DNA of 64,000 nt. Source: Stenotrophomonas sp. ZAC14D1_NAIMI4_1 (lineage in GTDB: Bacteria; Pseudomonadota; Gammaproteobacteria; Xanthomonadales; Xanthomonadaceae). The stretch spans positions 3,810,125-3,874,124 of the forward strand of contig NZ_CP026001.1 of assembly GCF_003086775.1 (NCBI RefSeq). The letters run 5' to 3'. The notes under the pieces were generated by a model. The model was given only the letters and a program-made list of their open reading frames with translations. It was not told the DNA's origin and did no database searches. Below are positions 43,188-52,239 of the stretch, one piece after another. How positions within the stretch are numbered: position 1 is the stretch's first letter; each line of letters opens with the position of its first letter. The translations under genes and the position numbers were made by a program.

Positions 43188-43904
43188 ATGGATGGCCTGC
43201 CAGGGAACGGCACACCGCTGGACTGTTCGCCGCTGGAGCGCGGCCAGGCACGGGCCATTGCCGAGGCGTTCCGCCCGGTGCAGGCCTGGGGCAACCGCCG
43301 CGACTACTACTACACGCGCGGCAAGCTGGGCAGCGACCCGCTGTACGACGGCGTGCTGCAGCACCTTCCCGACGATGCCCTGCCGCTGCTCGACCTGGGC
43401 TGCGGGCTGGGCCTGTTCGCCCACGTGCTGCGCCAGCGCGGCCGCCGCCAGCCCTACCTGGGCGTGGACGTGGATGCCGGCAAGATCGCCCGCGCGCAGC
43501 GGGCCGGTGCCGGCCTGGACGATGTGCGTTTCGACTGCCTGGACGTGCAGGCGCCGCTGCCTGCGCAGGCCGGGCACGTGCTGCTGCTGGACGTGCTGCA
43601 GTATCTGGACGCGCAGCCGCAGCTGGCGCTGCTGAACGCCGCCAGCGCACGGGTGGCCCCCGGGGGCAGCCTGCTGCTGCGCACGCCGCTGGCCACCGGC
43701 GACCGCCGCGACCGCACCACGCGCGTGGCCGATCGCCTGGCCTGGCTGGTGGGCTGGATGGGTACGCGGCCGCGGCATTACCCCGACCCCGCACGGCTGC
43801 GGGCGACGCTGGCCGAGGCGGGATTGCAGGTGGGCCAGGTGCGGCCGCTGCATGGGCGCACGCCGTTCAACAGCTGGTTGCTGGTGGCACAGCGGGCGCG
43901 GTAG
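43188..43904 (+). CDS. Class I SAM-dependent methyltransferase
   Basis: 238 residues from MDGLPGNGTPLDC, 3 bp after the hydrolase stop. The SAM-binding motif I is LPLLDLGCGLGLFAHVL, motif II GVDVDAGKIARAQ, then FDCLDVQAPLP and HVLLLDVLQYLD, with a C-terminal RATLAEAGLQVGQVRPLHG. The DYYYTRGKLGSDPLYDGVL opening is like some lipid-modifying methyltransferases, but the target is unknown. Its TAG stop (43902-43904) is formed by the GTAG of a SMAG repeat directly after it. Confidence 0.87.
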   Translation: MDGLPGNGTPLDCSPLERGQARAIAEAFRPVQAWGNRRDYYYTRGKLGSDPLYDGVLQHLPDDALPLLDLGCGLGLFAHVLRQRGRRQPYLGVDVDAGKIARAQRAGAGLDDVRFDCLDVQAPLPAQAGHVLLLDVLQYLDAQPQLALLNAASARVAPGGSLLLRTPLATGDRRDRTTRVADRLAWLVGWMGTRPRHYPDPARLRATLAEAGLQVGQVRPLHGRTPFNSWLLVAQRAR

Positions 43905-43975
43905 CGCCGGGCCATGCCCGGCGGATTCCAGAAGCAGGCCGCGCCATGCGCTCGCCGGGCGCGGCCCGGCGCTAC
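43901..43975. repeat. SMAG palindrome pair (GCCGGGC subtype)
   Basis: A plus copy at 43901-43925 (GTAGCGCCGGGCC, GCCCGGCGG) and an inverted copy at 43953-43975 ending CGCTAC. They fill the convergent junction between methyltransferase and deacetylase genes; the first supplies the methyltransferase stop codon and the second ends 4 bp before the deacetylase stop. Confidence 0.85.
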
Positions 43976-43979
43976 CGCA

Positions 43980-44759
43980 CTACAGGGACGGCAGCCGCGC
44001 CTTCAGGCCACGCTGGTCCAGCACCTGCAGCACGCGTTCGATGATGGCCAGGTTGTGGCCGTGTGCGGCACCTTCATGCAGCAGCACGATGGCACCGGGC
44101 CGCAGGTCGGGCAGCAGGCGGGCCAGTACGCCGTCAGGCGTGCAGCCCACGCCGTCATAGCCGCGCGCGCTCCAGCCCACGCGCACCAGGCCCAGCGCCG
44201 CCAGCACCGGCGCCACGAACGGGTTGGTCATGCCCACCACCGAGCGGTACCAGCGCGCCGGGCGGCCGCTGACCGCTTCCAGCGCCTGGTGGCAGCCTTC
44301 GATCTCGGCACGCATCGCCGCCGGGCCCAGCCGCCAGAACCGGGTCTGCGGGTGGGTGTGGCTGTGGTTGCCCAGGTCATGCCCGCGGCGCAGGATCTCC
44401 CCCACCAGGGCCGGGTGCGCCAATGCGCGCTCGCCGACCAGGAAGAAAGTCGCCTTCGCCTGGTGCCGGTCCAGCAGGTCCAGCAGCGCCGGGGTCTCCG
44501 CGCTGGGGCCATCGTCGATCGTCAGCCAGACGCTGTCACCGGGGTCGGCCAGGCGGTCCAGCACCGGCGTGTAGAAACGGCTGTTGGGCAGGAACACCGG
44601 CACCATGAACAGCGCGTGGGTGGCCACCATCAGCGGCAGCCCCCAGCGCCAGCCGGCCAGCACCCAGACCAGGATCACCGCCACCTGCGACGCCACCAGC
44701 CAGGGCAGCCAGCGCCACGGCCGGGTCGGGATGCGATGCAATGTTCCTGCGTTGGTCAT
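43980..44759 (-). CDS. Membrane-anchored polysaccharide deacetylase (NodB domain)
   Basis: 259 residues from MTNAGTLHRIPTRPWR. Two hydrophobic segments at about 18-37 and 40-55 anchor it. The NodB domain has motif 1 VWLTIDDGPSAET (catalytic Asp pair), motif 2 LGNHSHTHPQTRFW (metal His), motif 3 ARWYRSVVGMTNP with the usual RxPxG replaced, and motif 5 PGAIVLLHEGAAHG. CE4 enzymes remove N- or O-acetyl groups from glycans. The altered motif 3 is notable: activity may be changed. No neighbouring glycan gene defines its substrate. Confidence 0.86.
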   Translation of the reverse strand: MTNAGTLHRIPTRPWRWLPWLVASQVAVILVWVLAGWRWGLPLMVATHALFMVPVFLPNSRFYTPVLDRLADPGDSVWLTIDDGPSAETPALLDLLDRHQAKATFFLVGERALAHPALVGEILRRGHDLGNHSHTHPQTRFWRLGPAAMRAEIEGCHQALEAVSGRPARWYRSVVGMTNPFVAPVLAALGLVRVGWSARGYDGVGCTPDGVLARLLPDLRPGAIVLLHEGAAHGHNLAIIERVLQVLDQRGLKARLPSL

Positions 44760-44819
44760 GCCCCATGATGCCATGGGGCGTAGAATGGGTGATTCGAATT
44801 TACGGACCCTAGACTGCCC

Positions 44820-45746
44820 ATGTCCCTCGATCCCGCCCTGCGTTCGCGCATCGAATCCCTCCTCAACGACAACCGCGTCGTGCTGTTCATGAAGGGCCAG
44901 CCGTCGATGCCGCAGTGCGGCTTCTCGGCCAAGGCCGTGGGCGCCCTGCAGGACCTGGGCGTCGACTTCGCCCACGTCAACGTGCTGGCCGACCAGGAAA
45001 TCCGTGAAGGCATCAAGGCCTACGGCGACTGGCCGACCATCCCGCAGCTGTACATCGACGGCGAACTGGTCGGTGGCAGCGACATCATCCTGCAGATGGC
45101 CGCCAGCGGCGAACTGAGCAGCGTGCTCGGCCTGGCCGCGCCGGACCGCACCCCGCCGCGCATCACCGTCACCCCGGCCGCCGTGGAAATGCTGAAGGGT
45201 GCGCTGGCCGATGCCCCGGGCGCTTCGCTGCAGCTGACCATCGATGCGCGCTTCCAGCCGAACTTCCAGCTGGCTCCGCACGATGACAGCGCGATCGCTG
45301 CCGAATCCAACGGCCTGCGCGTGCAGTTCGACCTGTCCAGCGCACGCCGCGCCGACGGCATCACCATCGACTGGGTCGATGACATCCGCGGCAAGGGCCT
45401 GGCCATCGACAACCCGAACGCGCCCAAGCCCGTGCAGGAAATCAGCGTGCGTGACGCCGACGACCTCGTGCGCGCCGGCAACGTGACCCTGGTCGACGTG
45501 CGCCCGGCCGACGAGCGCGCCATCGCCGCGATCGGCGTGCCATTCAAGAGCTTCGACGGCAACGGCCGCGCCGAGCTGGAAGGCCTGCCCAAGGACACCC
45601 CGCTGGCCTTCCTGTGCCACCACGGTGGCCGCAGCGCGCAGGCCGCCGAGCAGTTCCGCACCCTGGGCTTCACCAAGGTGTTCAACGTCACCGGCGGCAT
45701 TGACGCCTGGTCGGACGAGGTGGACAACGGCGTGCCGAAGTACTGA
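44820..45746 (+). CDS. grxD: Monothiol glutaredoxin fused to an A-type-like domain and a rhodanese domain
   Basis: 308 residues, three domains. Residues ~1-105 are a Grx4-type monothiol glutaredoxin: VVLFMKGQPSMPQCGFSAKA (CGFS, Cys33), DWPTIPQLYIDGELVGGSD. Residues ~110-205 look like a HesB/IscA A-type carrier (ITVTPAAVEMLKGALAD, GLRVQFDLSSARRADGITI, GKGLAIDNPNAPK) but contain no cysteine, so it cannot hold a cluster by the usual residues. Residues ~210-308 are a rhodanese domain (VTLVDVRPADERAIAAI, FLCHHGGRSAQAAEQF with active Cys266, VFNVTGGIDAW). Monothiol glutaredoxins carry [2Fe-2S] clusters, so the fusion probably links cluster transfer with sulfur handling. A strong terminator follows. 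Confidence 0.92.
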   Translation: MSLDPALRSRIESLLNDNRVVLFMKGQPSMPQCGFSAKAVGALQDLGVDFAHVNVLADQEIREGIKAYGDWPTIPQLYIDGELVGGSDIILQMAASGELSSVLGLAAPDRTPPRITVTPAAVEMLKGALADAPGASLQLTIDARFQPNFQLAPHDDSAIAAESNGLRVQFDLSSARRADGITIDWVDDIRGKGLAIDNPNAPKPVQEISVRDADDLVRAGNVTLVDVRPADERAIAAIGVPFKSFDGNGRAELEGLPKDTPLAFLCHHGGRSAQAAEQFRTLGFTKVFNVTGGIDAWSDEVDNGVPKY

Positions 45747-45770
45747 TCGGCCACGGTTGGAACCTACGAA

Positions 45771-45797
45771 AAACGCCGGCGAATGCCGGCGTTTTTT
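45771..45797 (+). terminator. Rho-independent terminator after grxD
   Basis: AAACGCCGGC, loop GAAT, GCCGGCGTTT followed by four more T (7 T in a row). A perfect 10-bp stem plus T tract, 24 bp past the stop: the clearest intrinsic terminator in the window. Confidence 0.9.
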
Positions 45798-45798
45798 T

Positions 45799-45821
45799 AT
45801 CCACGCATGGCGTGGACCTAC
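45799..45821 (-). repeat. SMAG palindrome (ATCCACGC subtype) at the DUF924 stop codon
   Basis: ATCCACGC, loop, GCGTGGACCTAC; on the minus strand it starts GTAGGTCCACGC. Its TAG (45820-45818) is the stop codon of the DUF924 gene. Confidence 0.82.
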
Positions 45822-46357
45822 CCTGCAAACCCGCCTTCGGCGAGGAAATCCAGTTCTTCCGGGCTGGGAATGCGGCCCAGCACGGCATTGCGGTGCGGGA
45901 AGCGCCCGAAGCGGCGGATGACGTCACGGTGCACTTCGGCGTACTGCAGGTATTCCTTGTCACCCAGCACGTCGAACATGGCCACCGAACGATCCTGGTC
46001 GAACGGATCTTCGGAATGCTCGAACGGCAGGTAGATGAAGGCGCGCAGCTTGGGCACCAGCTGCAGGTCCAGCCCTTCCTCGATGGCACGCATGGCGTAA
46101 TGCCGGGCCAGGCCATCGGTGGCGAAGGAATGGGCCGTGCCACGGAAGCAGTTGCGCGGGAACTGGTCCAGCAGCAGCATCAGCGCCAGCGCGCCTTCGG
46201 CACTGCCCAGCCAGTGTTCGCGCCCGCGCGAGGCCGCCGCATGGTGTTCCTCCAGGAACAGCTCGCGGAACCGCGCGTCGAACGCATCATCGCGGGCGAA
46301 CCACTTCGCCGGGCCCGCCTCCTTCCAGAATTCCACCACTTGCGCGGCAACGTCCAT
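45818..46357 (-). CDS. DUF924 family protein
   Basis: 179 residues from MDVAAQVVEFWKEAGP. Family stretches: WFARDDAFDARFRELFLE, ALALMLLLDQFPRNCFRGT, LARHYAMRAIEEGLD, FIYLPFEHSEDPFDQDRSV, RRFGRFPHRNAVLGR and a PSPEELDFLAEGG end. DUF924 is helical and cytosolic, of unknown function. The longer upstream reading frame overlaps the amn stop region and lacks conservation, so this start is preferred. Its TAG stop is part of a SMAG repeat. Confidence 0.9.
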   Translation of the reverse strand: MDVAAQVVEFWKEAGPAKWFARDDAFDARFRELFLEEHHAAASRGREHWLGSAEGALALMLLLDQFPRNCFRGTAHSFATDGLARHYAMRAIEEGLDLQLVPKLRAFIYLPFEHSEDPFDQDRSVAMFDVLGDKEYLQYAEVHRDVIRRFGRFPHRNAVLGRIPSPEELDFLAEGGFAG

Positions 46358-46400
46358 CACCTGCTCTCCAGGGCCGGCGCGCCGCGCCAGGCCGTCATCA

Positions 46401-47177
46401 TCATTCGTCAAAGCGCAGGTGGCGGACCGACTTGCCGTTGCGCCGGATAAGCTTAAGCGCCTCGATGCCGATCTGGATATGGTTTTCCACGAACTGGGAG
46501 CTGACCTTGGCATCGGAGGCCTCGGTCTTGACCCCGTCGGGGATCATCGGCTGGTCGGACACCAGCAGCAGGGCGCCGCTGGGGATGTGGTTGGCGAAGC
46601 CGGCGGCGAACACCGTGGCCGTTTCCATGTCGATGGCCATGCAGCGCATTGCCCGCAGCCGCTCCTTGAAGGCCTCGTCGTGCTCCCAGACCCGGCGGTT
46701 GGTGGTGTAGACCGTGCCGGTCCAGTAGTCGTGGCCCAGGTCGCGGATCATCGTGGACACCGCCCGCTGCAGGGCGAATGCCGGCAGCGCCGGGACTTCC
46801 GGCGGCAGGTAGTCGCCGGAGGTGCCCTCGCCACGGATGGCGGCGATCGGCAGCACCAGGTCGCCCAGCTGGTTCTTGCGCTTGAGCCCACCGCACTTGC
46901 CGAGGAACAGCACCGCCTTGGGCATCACCGCCGACAGCAGATCCATGATGATCGCGGCATTGGGGCTGCCCATGCCGAAGTTGATCATGGTGATGTCGTC
47001 GAAGGTGGCACTGGCCATCGGCCGGTCCAGGCCGACGATGGGCGCCCCGGTCAGCTCGGCGAAGGTGTGCAGGTAGCCGCCGAAGTTGGTCAGCAGGATG
47101 TGCTGGCCGAACTGGTCCAGGGGCACGCCGGTATAGCGTGGCAGCCAGTTGTCGACGATTTCCTGCTTGCTCTTCAT
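46401..47177 (-). CDS. amn: AMP nucleosidase, short form
   Basis: 258 residues from MKSKQEIVDNWLPRYTG. Nucleoside phosphorylase/AMN fold: HILLTNFGGYLHTFAEL, MINFGMGSPNAAIIMDLLSA, VLFLGKCGGLK, VLPIAAIRGEGTSGDYLPPE, the catalytic region CMAIDMETATVFAAGF and LLLVSDQPMIPDGVK. E. coli Amn is nearly twice as long with an N-terminal regulatory domain; this copy holds only the catalytic part, as in other short AMN proteins. It hydrolyses AMP to adenine and ribose 5-phosphate, regulating adenylate levels. It starts 43 bp upstream of the DUF924 gene on the same strand. Confidence 0.88.
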   Translation of the reverse strand: MKSKQEIVDNWLPRYTGVPLDQFGQHILLTNFGGYLHTFAELTGAPIVGLDRPMASATFDDITMINFGMGSPNAAIIMDLLSAVMPKAVLFLGKCGGLKRKNQLGDLVLPIAAIRGEGTSGDYLPPEVPALPAFALQRAVSTMIRDLGHDYWTGTVYTTNRRVWEHDEAFKERLRAMRCMAIDMETATVFAAGFANHIPSGALLLVSDQPMIPDGVKTEASDAKVSSQFVENHIQIGIEALKLIRRNGKSVRHLRFDE

Positions 47178-47329
47178 GGCGCATCCGGTACGGCGTGGGG
47201 GGTGCCATTGTAGGCGTGTGCCTGCCGCCCTACACCTGGGGCCGCCTGCGGGGTGCCCAAGGTCACTTGGCAAGCGCCCCCGGCGCCGGATAGCGTCGGC
47301 GGATTCACGTGCCTGCCAGGGGAATCTGC

Positions 47330-48735
<1,406 letters not shown>

Positions 48736-48736
<1 letters not shown>

Positions 48737-49998
48737 TGGCCGTGTTGAACAAGAGCCGCCGCGCATGGCTCGGCGCTACCGTCATCGTGCTGGCAGGCAT
48801 CGCGGGTACTGCATCGGCGCAGGACCTGCTGGTGCGCAATGCCACGGTGCACACCGCCAGCGCGCGCGGCAGCCTGCAGAACACCGATGTGCTGGTGCAG
48901 GGCGGCCTGGTCCGTGCCGTCGGCCCCGGCCTGGCCGCACCGGCCGGGGTGGCCGTGGTCGAGGCCAATGGCCGCCCGCTGACCCCGGCGCTGTTCGGTG
49001 GCATCACCGAGATCGGCATCGAGGAGGTCTCCGGTGAATCGAGCACCGTGGACAGCACGCTGAAGCTGGGCGAGCAGCCGCTGCGACCGGAATTCGACGT
49101 CACCCTCGCCTACAACCCGGCGTCGGTGCTGATTCCCGTGGCGCGCCTGGACGGCATCGGCTTCACCGCGCTGGGGGCCGCCACCGGCGGTGGCTTCGTG
49201 GCCGGCCAGGGCGGGGTGATGCGCCTGGATGGCAGTGCCGACCCGATCGGACCGCGTGCGCTGTTCCTGCGCCTGGGCGCGGCCGCTTCGGAACTGACCG
49301 GACAGTCGCGTGCGGCGCAGTGGATGCTGCTGCAGCAGATGGTGGACGAAGCGCGCGGCCAGGTCGCCGCCGATTCGCCGCATGCCCTGCTGACGCCCGC
49401 GGGCCGCCGCACCCTGGCCCGCTACCTCGCCGGCCAGGGCCGCATCGTGGTGGAGGTGGACCGTGCCGCCGACATCCGCCAGCTGCTGCGCTGGGCCGCG
49501 CGCGAGAAGGTGAAGATCGCCATCGCCGGCGGCGCAGAGGCCTGGCAGATGGCGGCGGACCTGGCGGCCGCGCAGGTACCGGTGTTCGTCGATGCACTGG
49601 GCAACCTGCCCACCAGCTTCGACCAGATCGGCGCCACCCTGGAAAACGCCGCCCGCCTGCAGCGTGCGGGCGTGCCGGTCAGCTTCGCCCAGCGCGACGA
49701 TGCCTCGCACAACGCGCGCAAGATGCGCCAGCTGGCCGGCAACGCGGTGGCCAATGGCCTGCCGTGGGCCGATGGCCTGGCCGGCCTGACCCGGGTGCCC
49801 GCCCAGGTGCTGGGCGTGGCCGACCAGATCGGCACCATCGAACCGGGCAAGCGCGCCGACCTGGTGCTGTGGGAAGGCGACCCGCTGGATGTAGCGCACT
49901 ATGCCGAACAGGTCTGGCTGGGCGGACGCGCCATGCCGATGCGCTCGCGCCAGACCGAACTGCGTGACCGTTACCTGCAGCACAACGCGCACCCCTGA
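48736..49998 (+). CDS. Exported amidohydrolase-like protein lacking the metal-binding HxH
   Basis: 420 residues from MAVLNKSRRAWLGATV; signal peptide about 1-28 (ASA cleavage). It has the amidohydrolase composite ends (LLVRNATVHTASARG, TIEPGKRADLVLWEGDP) and the same overall layout as the preceding gene. Where the metal HxH should be it reads RPLTPALFGGITEIG, and the later His ligands (HCYR, FHHG in the partner) are missing (VVEVDRAADI, VFVDALGN). It is therefore probably not a metal hydrolase and may act as a partner subunit of the active neighbour, as other pairs of this kind seem to do (inference). Confidence 0.87.
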
Positions 49999-50017
49999 CC
50001 GCCCGAGGAATCCGCCG

Positions 50018-50650
50018 ATGCCGACCCTGCGCTGGTATTTCGATTTCGTCTCGCCCTATTCCTACCTGCACTGGCAGAAGGTCAAGCAGTTGCCGCAGTT
50101 CGCGGCCATCCAGCCGGTGCCCATCGCCTTCGGTGCGGTGCTGCACCACCTGGGCAACCTGGGCCCGGCCGAGATTCCGGCCAAGCGCCGTTTCATCTAC
50201 CGGCAGCTGCTGTGGACCGCACAGGCCGAAGGCACGCCGCTGCGCTTCCCGCCCGCCCATCCGTTCAACCCGCTGGCCGCGCTGCGCCTGTGCCTGGCCG
50301 CCGGTGCCAGCCCCCAGGCGGTGGACGTGCTGTTCGACTGGATCTGGCGCGAGGGCAACGCCGGTGACAGTGCCGAGATGCTGCGCATTCCGGCGGCGCG
50401 GCTGGGCATCAGCGACGTGCAGGCGGCCTGCGCCGAGCCTGCGGTGAAGGAGCAGCTGCGCCGCAATACCGAAGCGGCCATCGACGGTGGCATTTTCGGC
50501 GTACCGACCCTGTCCATCGATGGGGAACTGTTCTGGGGCAACGATGCCCACCCGATGATGGCCGCCGTGCTGGCCGACCCCAGCCTGCTGCAGCGCCCGG
50601 ACTGGCAGGCCGTGATAACGCTTCCAGTGGCGGCGCAGCGCAGTCGCTGA
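50018..50650 (+). CDS. 2-hydroxychromene-2-carboxylate isomerase-like DsbA-family protein
   Basis: 210 residues from MPTLRWYFDFVSPYSYL, with GAGGAA upstream. It is a thioredoxin-fold GST kappa/HCCA isomerase: DFVSPYSYLHWQ (catalytic Ser), PIAFGAVLHHLGN, PAKRRFIYRQLLWTAQAEG, PFNPLAALRLCLAAG and the C-terminal IFGVPTLSIDGELFWGNDA. HCCA isomerase acts in naphthalene degradation with glutathione; no other aromatic-degradation gene is here, so a broader glutathione-dependent isomerase or reductase role is more likely. It starts 19 bp after the amidohydrolase-like gene. Confidence 0.88.
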   Translation: MPTLRWYFDFVSPYSYLHWQKVKQLPQFAAIQPVPIAFGAVLHHLGNLGPAEIPAKRRFIYRQLLWTAQAEGTPLRFPPAHPFNPLAALRLCLAAGASPQAVDVLFDWIWREGNAGDSAEMLRIPAARLGISDVQAACAEPAVKEQLRRNTEAAIDGGIFGVPTLSIDGELFWGNDAHPMMAAVLADPSLLQRPDWQAVITLPVAAQRSR

Positions 50651-50742
50651 ACAGGACGTGGCGTGATTCCCTCGCGCGCCCCGGATAAAATTGCGATAGC
50701 TTTCACATTCCGAACCTACAACCGCCCTGGAGGGGGAGCCGG

Positions 50743-51684
50743 ATGCGCATCGGAATCGTCGTCGATTCGGCCTGCGACCTGCCGCAGGATTTCATTGCCG
50801 AGCACAACATCGTGCTGCTGCCGATCACCGTGCGGATCGGCGAAGCGGTCCTGGCCGACCACCGTGACGAGCAGGCCACCCTCAGCTTCCTGCACGCCCA
50901 CGTGGCCGAGCATGGCGCCGAAGCCGAAACCATCCCCTTCAGCGTCAACCAGATCCGCGATCTGTTCCTGCAGCAGCTGGTGATCGATTACGACCACGTG
51001 TTCTGCATGACCATCACCAAGACGCGCAGTCCGATCCACGACAACGCGCTGCAGGCCAGCTTCGCCATCCTCAACGACTACAAGCCGGTGCGCCAGGCGG
51101 CGGGCTACAACTCGCCGTTCGCGCTGCGCGTGCTGGATACCCAGAACCTGTTCGCCGCGCAGGCGGTGACCGCGGTGGAAGCGGTGCGCCTGCGCGACAG
51201 TGGCGCCAGCGTGCAGCAGATCCGCGAGCGGCTGGAAGAACTGTCCGGCAACGTGCACGGCTACATGGTCACCCGCGACCTGTACTACATGCGCGCCCGC
51301 GCCCGCCACAAGGGCGACCGCAGCGTCGGCCTGCTCAGCGCGGCGCTGGGCAGTGCGCTGGACATCAAGCCGGTGCTGCATGGCTACCGTGGCGAAACCG
51401 GCCCGGTGGCCAAGATCAAGGGCTTCGACAACGCCGTGCAGAAGCTGTTCGGCGTGGTCAGCCAGCGCGTGCGCAGCGGCCTGATGACCCCCGCCGTCTG
51501 CGTCAGCTACGGCGGCGAGCTGGAGGAACTGCGGGCCCTGCCCGGCTATGCGCAGATGAAGGAGGTCTGCGCCAGCCACGCGGTGGCCGTGTACGAATCG
51601 GTGATGAGCCTGACCGGCATGGTCAACGTCGGCAAGGGCGCGGTGACGGTGGGCTTTGCCGACGGGCCGCATCGCTTCGAATAA
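50743..51684 (+). CDS. DegV family fatty-acid-binding protein
   Basis: 313 residues from MRIGIVVDSACDLPQDF with a strong GGAGGGGGA site. DegV fold: the N-terminal IVVDSACDLP, NIVLLPITVRIG, the T(I)PFSVNQI loop, HVFCMTITKTRSPIHDNAL, a YMVTRDLYYMRARAR segment and SLLSAALG-like GLLSAALGSALDIKPVL, then GKGAVTVGF at the C-terminus. DegV proteins bind a long-chain fatty acid and in Firmicutes work with fatty acid kinase. No fakA-like gene is in the window, and the family is less studied in proteobacteria. Confidence 0.9.
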   Translation: MRIGIVVDSACDLPQDFIAEHNIVLLPITVRIGEAVLADHRDEQATLSFLHAHVAEHGAEAETIPFSVNQIRDLFLQQLVIDYDHVFCMTITKTRSPIHDNALQASFAILNDYKPVRQAAGYNSPFALRVLDTQNLFAAQAVTAVEAVRLRDSGASVQQIRERLEELSGNVHGYMVTRDLYYMRARARHKGDRSVGLLSAALGSALDIKPVLHGYRGETGPVAKIKGFDNAVQKLFGVVSQRVRSGLMTPAVCVSYGGELEELRALPGYAQMKEVCASHAVAVYESVMSLTGMVNVGKGAVTVGFADGPHRFE

Positions 51685-51753
51685 GCCGTTCTGGCGTACA
51701 CAAGCATTGCACTGCGGCTGTGCCAGCCTTGCCGCACCTCAAGGAGAAGAACC

Positions 51754-52092
51754 ATGCCTGCGCAGTACCACATCAGCCTGCCCGACCCGTCCAAGGCCCG
51801 CGGCAACGACCCTGACCTGTCCTTCCATTCGCAGAGCGCCGGCGGTTTCGCCGAGGAGCTGCAGGACGCCCTGCGCAGCGGCACCCTGTTCGAACGCTGG
51901 AAGGCCAAGCAGCCCGACCCGGATGCGGTGGAACCGCAGTGGGGCGTGACCGACCCGGACGCCACCGTTACCGGTGAGCAGAAGGACCTGCGCATCAACC
52001 TGGTGGCCACCACCCGCATCGACAGCGACGTGTTCAAGCAGCGCCTGCGGCTGCTGGCCGGCCACCACTGGGAACTGCGCGACGTGCGCTGA
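51754..52092 (+). CDS. Conserved small protein of unknown function
   Basis: 112 residues from MPAQYHISLPDPSKARG, with AAGGAG upstream and 69 bp after the DegV stop. Acidic and polar, without signal peptide or membrane segment. Visible patches are DLSFHSQSAGGFAEELQDAL, LFERWKAKQPDPDAVEP and a C-terminal VFKQRLRLLAGHHWELRDVR. Codon use is normal for the region. I do not recognise a family and do not assign a function. Confidence 0.7.
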   Translation: MPAQYHISLPDPSKARGNDPDLSFHSQSAGGFAEELQDALRSGTLFERWKAKQPDPDAVEPQWGVTDPDATVTGEQKDLRINLVATTRIDSDVFKQRLRLLAGHHWELRDVR

Positions 52093-52104
52093 GGCCTCGT
52101 TCTG

Positions 52105-52231
52105 GTAGTGCCGGCCGCTGGCCGGCAACCGCGGCATCCACCGAGATGCCGGCCAGCGGCCGGCACTACCGAGCCGCCGGGCATGGCCCGGCGCTACCGC
52201 CATGATGGGTAGCGCCGGGCCATGCCCGGCG
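52105..52231. repeat. Cluster of four SMAG palindromes
   Basis: A perfect convergent GCCGGCC pair (52105-52127 plus, 52147-52169 minus, exact 23-bp reverse complements). It is followed by a divergent GCCGGGC pair (52174-52197 minus, 52209-52231 plus). They fill nearly the whole junction between the small protein gene and the NodT gene stop at 52240. Confidence 0.87.
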
Positions 52232-52239
52232 TTTTCATG

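Noticed and set aside
52105..52231. Short repeats with palindromic units, considered as a CRISPR array
   Set aside because: The units alternate in orientation, vary in stem sequence, and have no constant-length spacers; they are SMAG-type REP elements. No cas gene is present.
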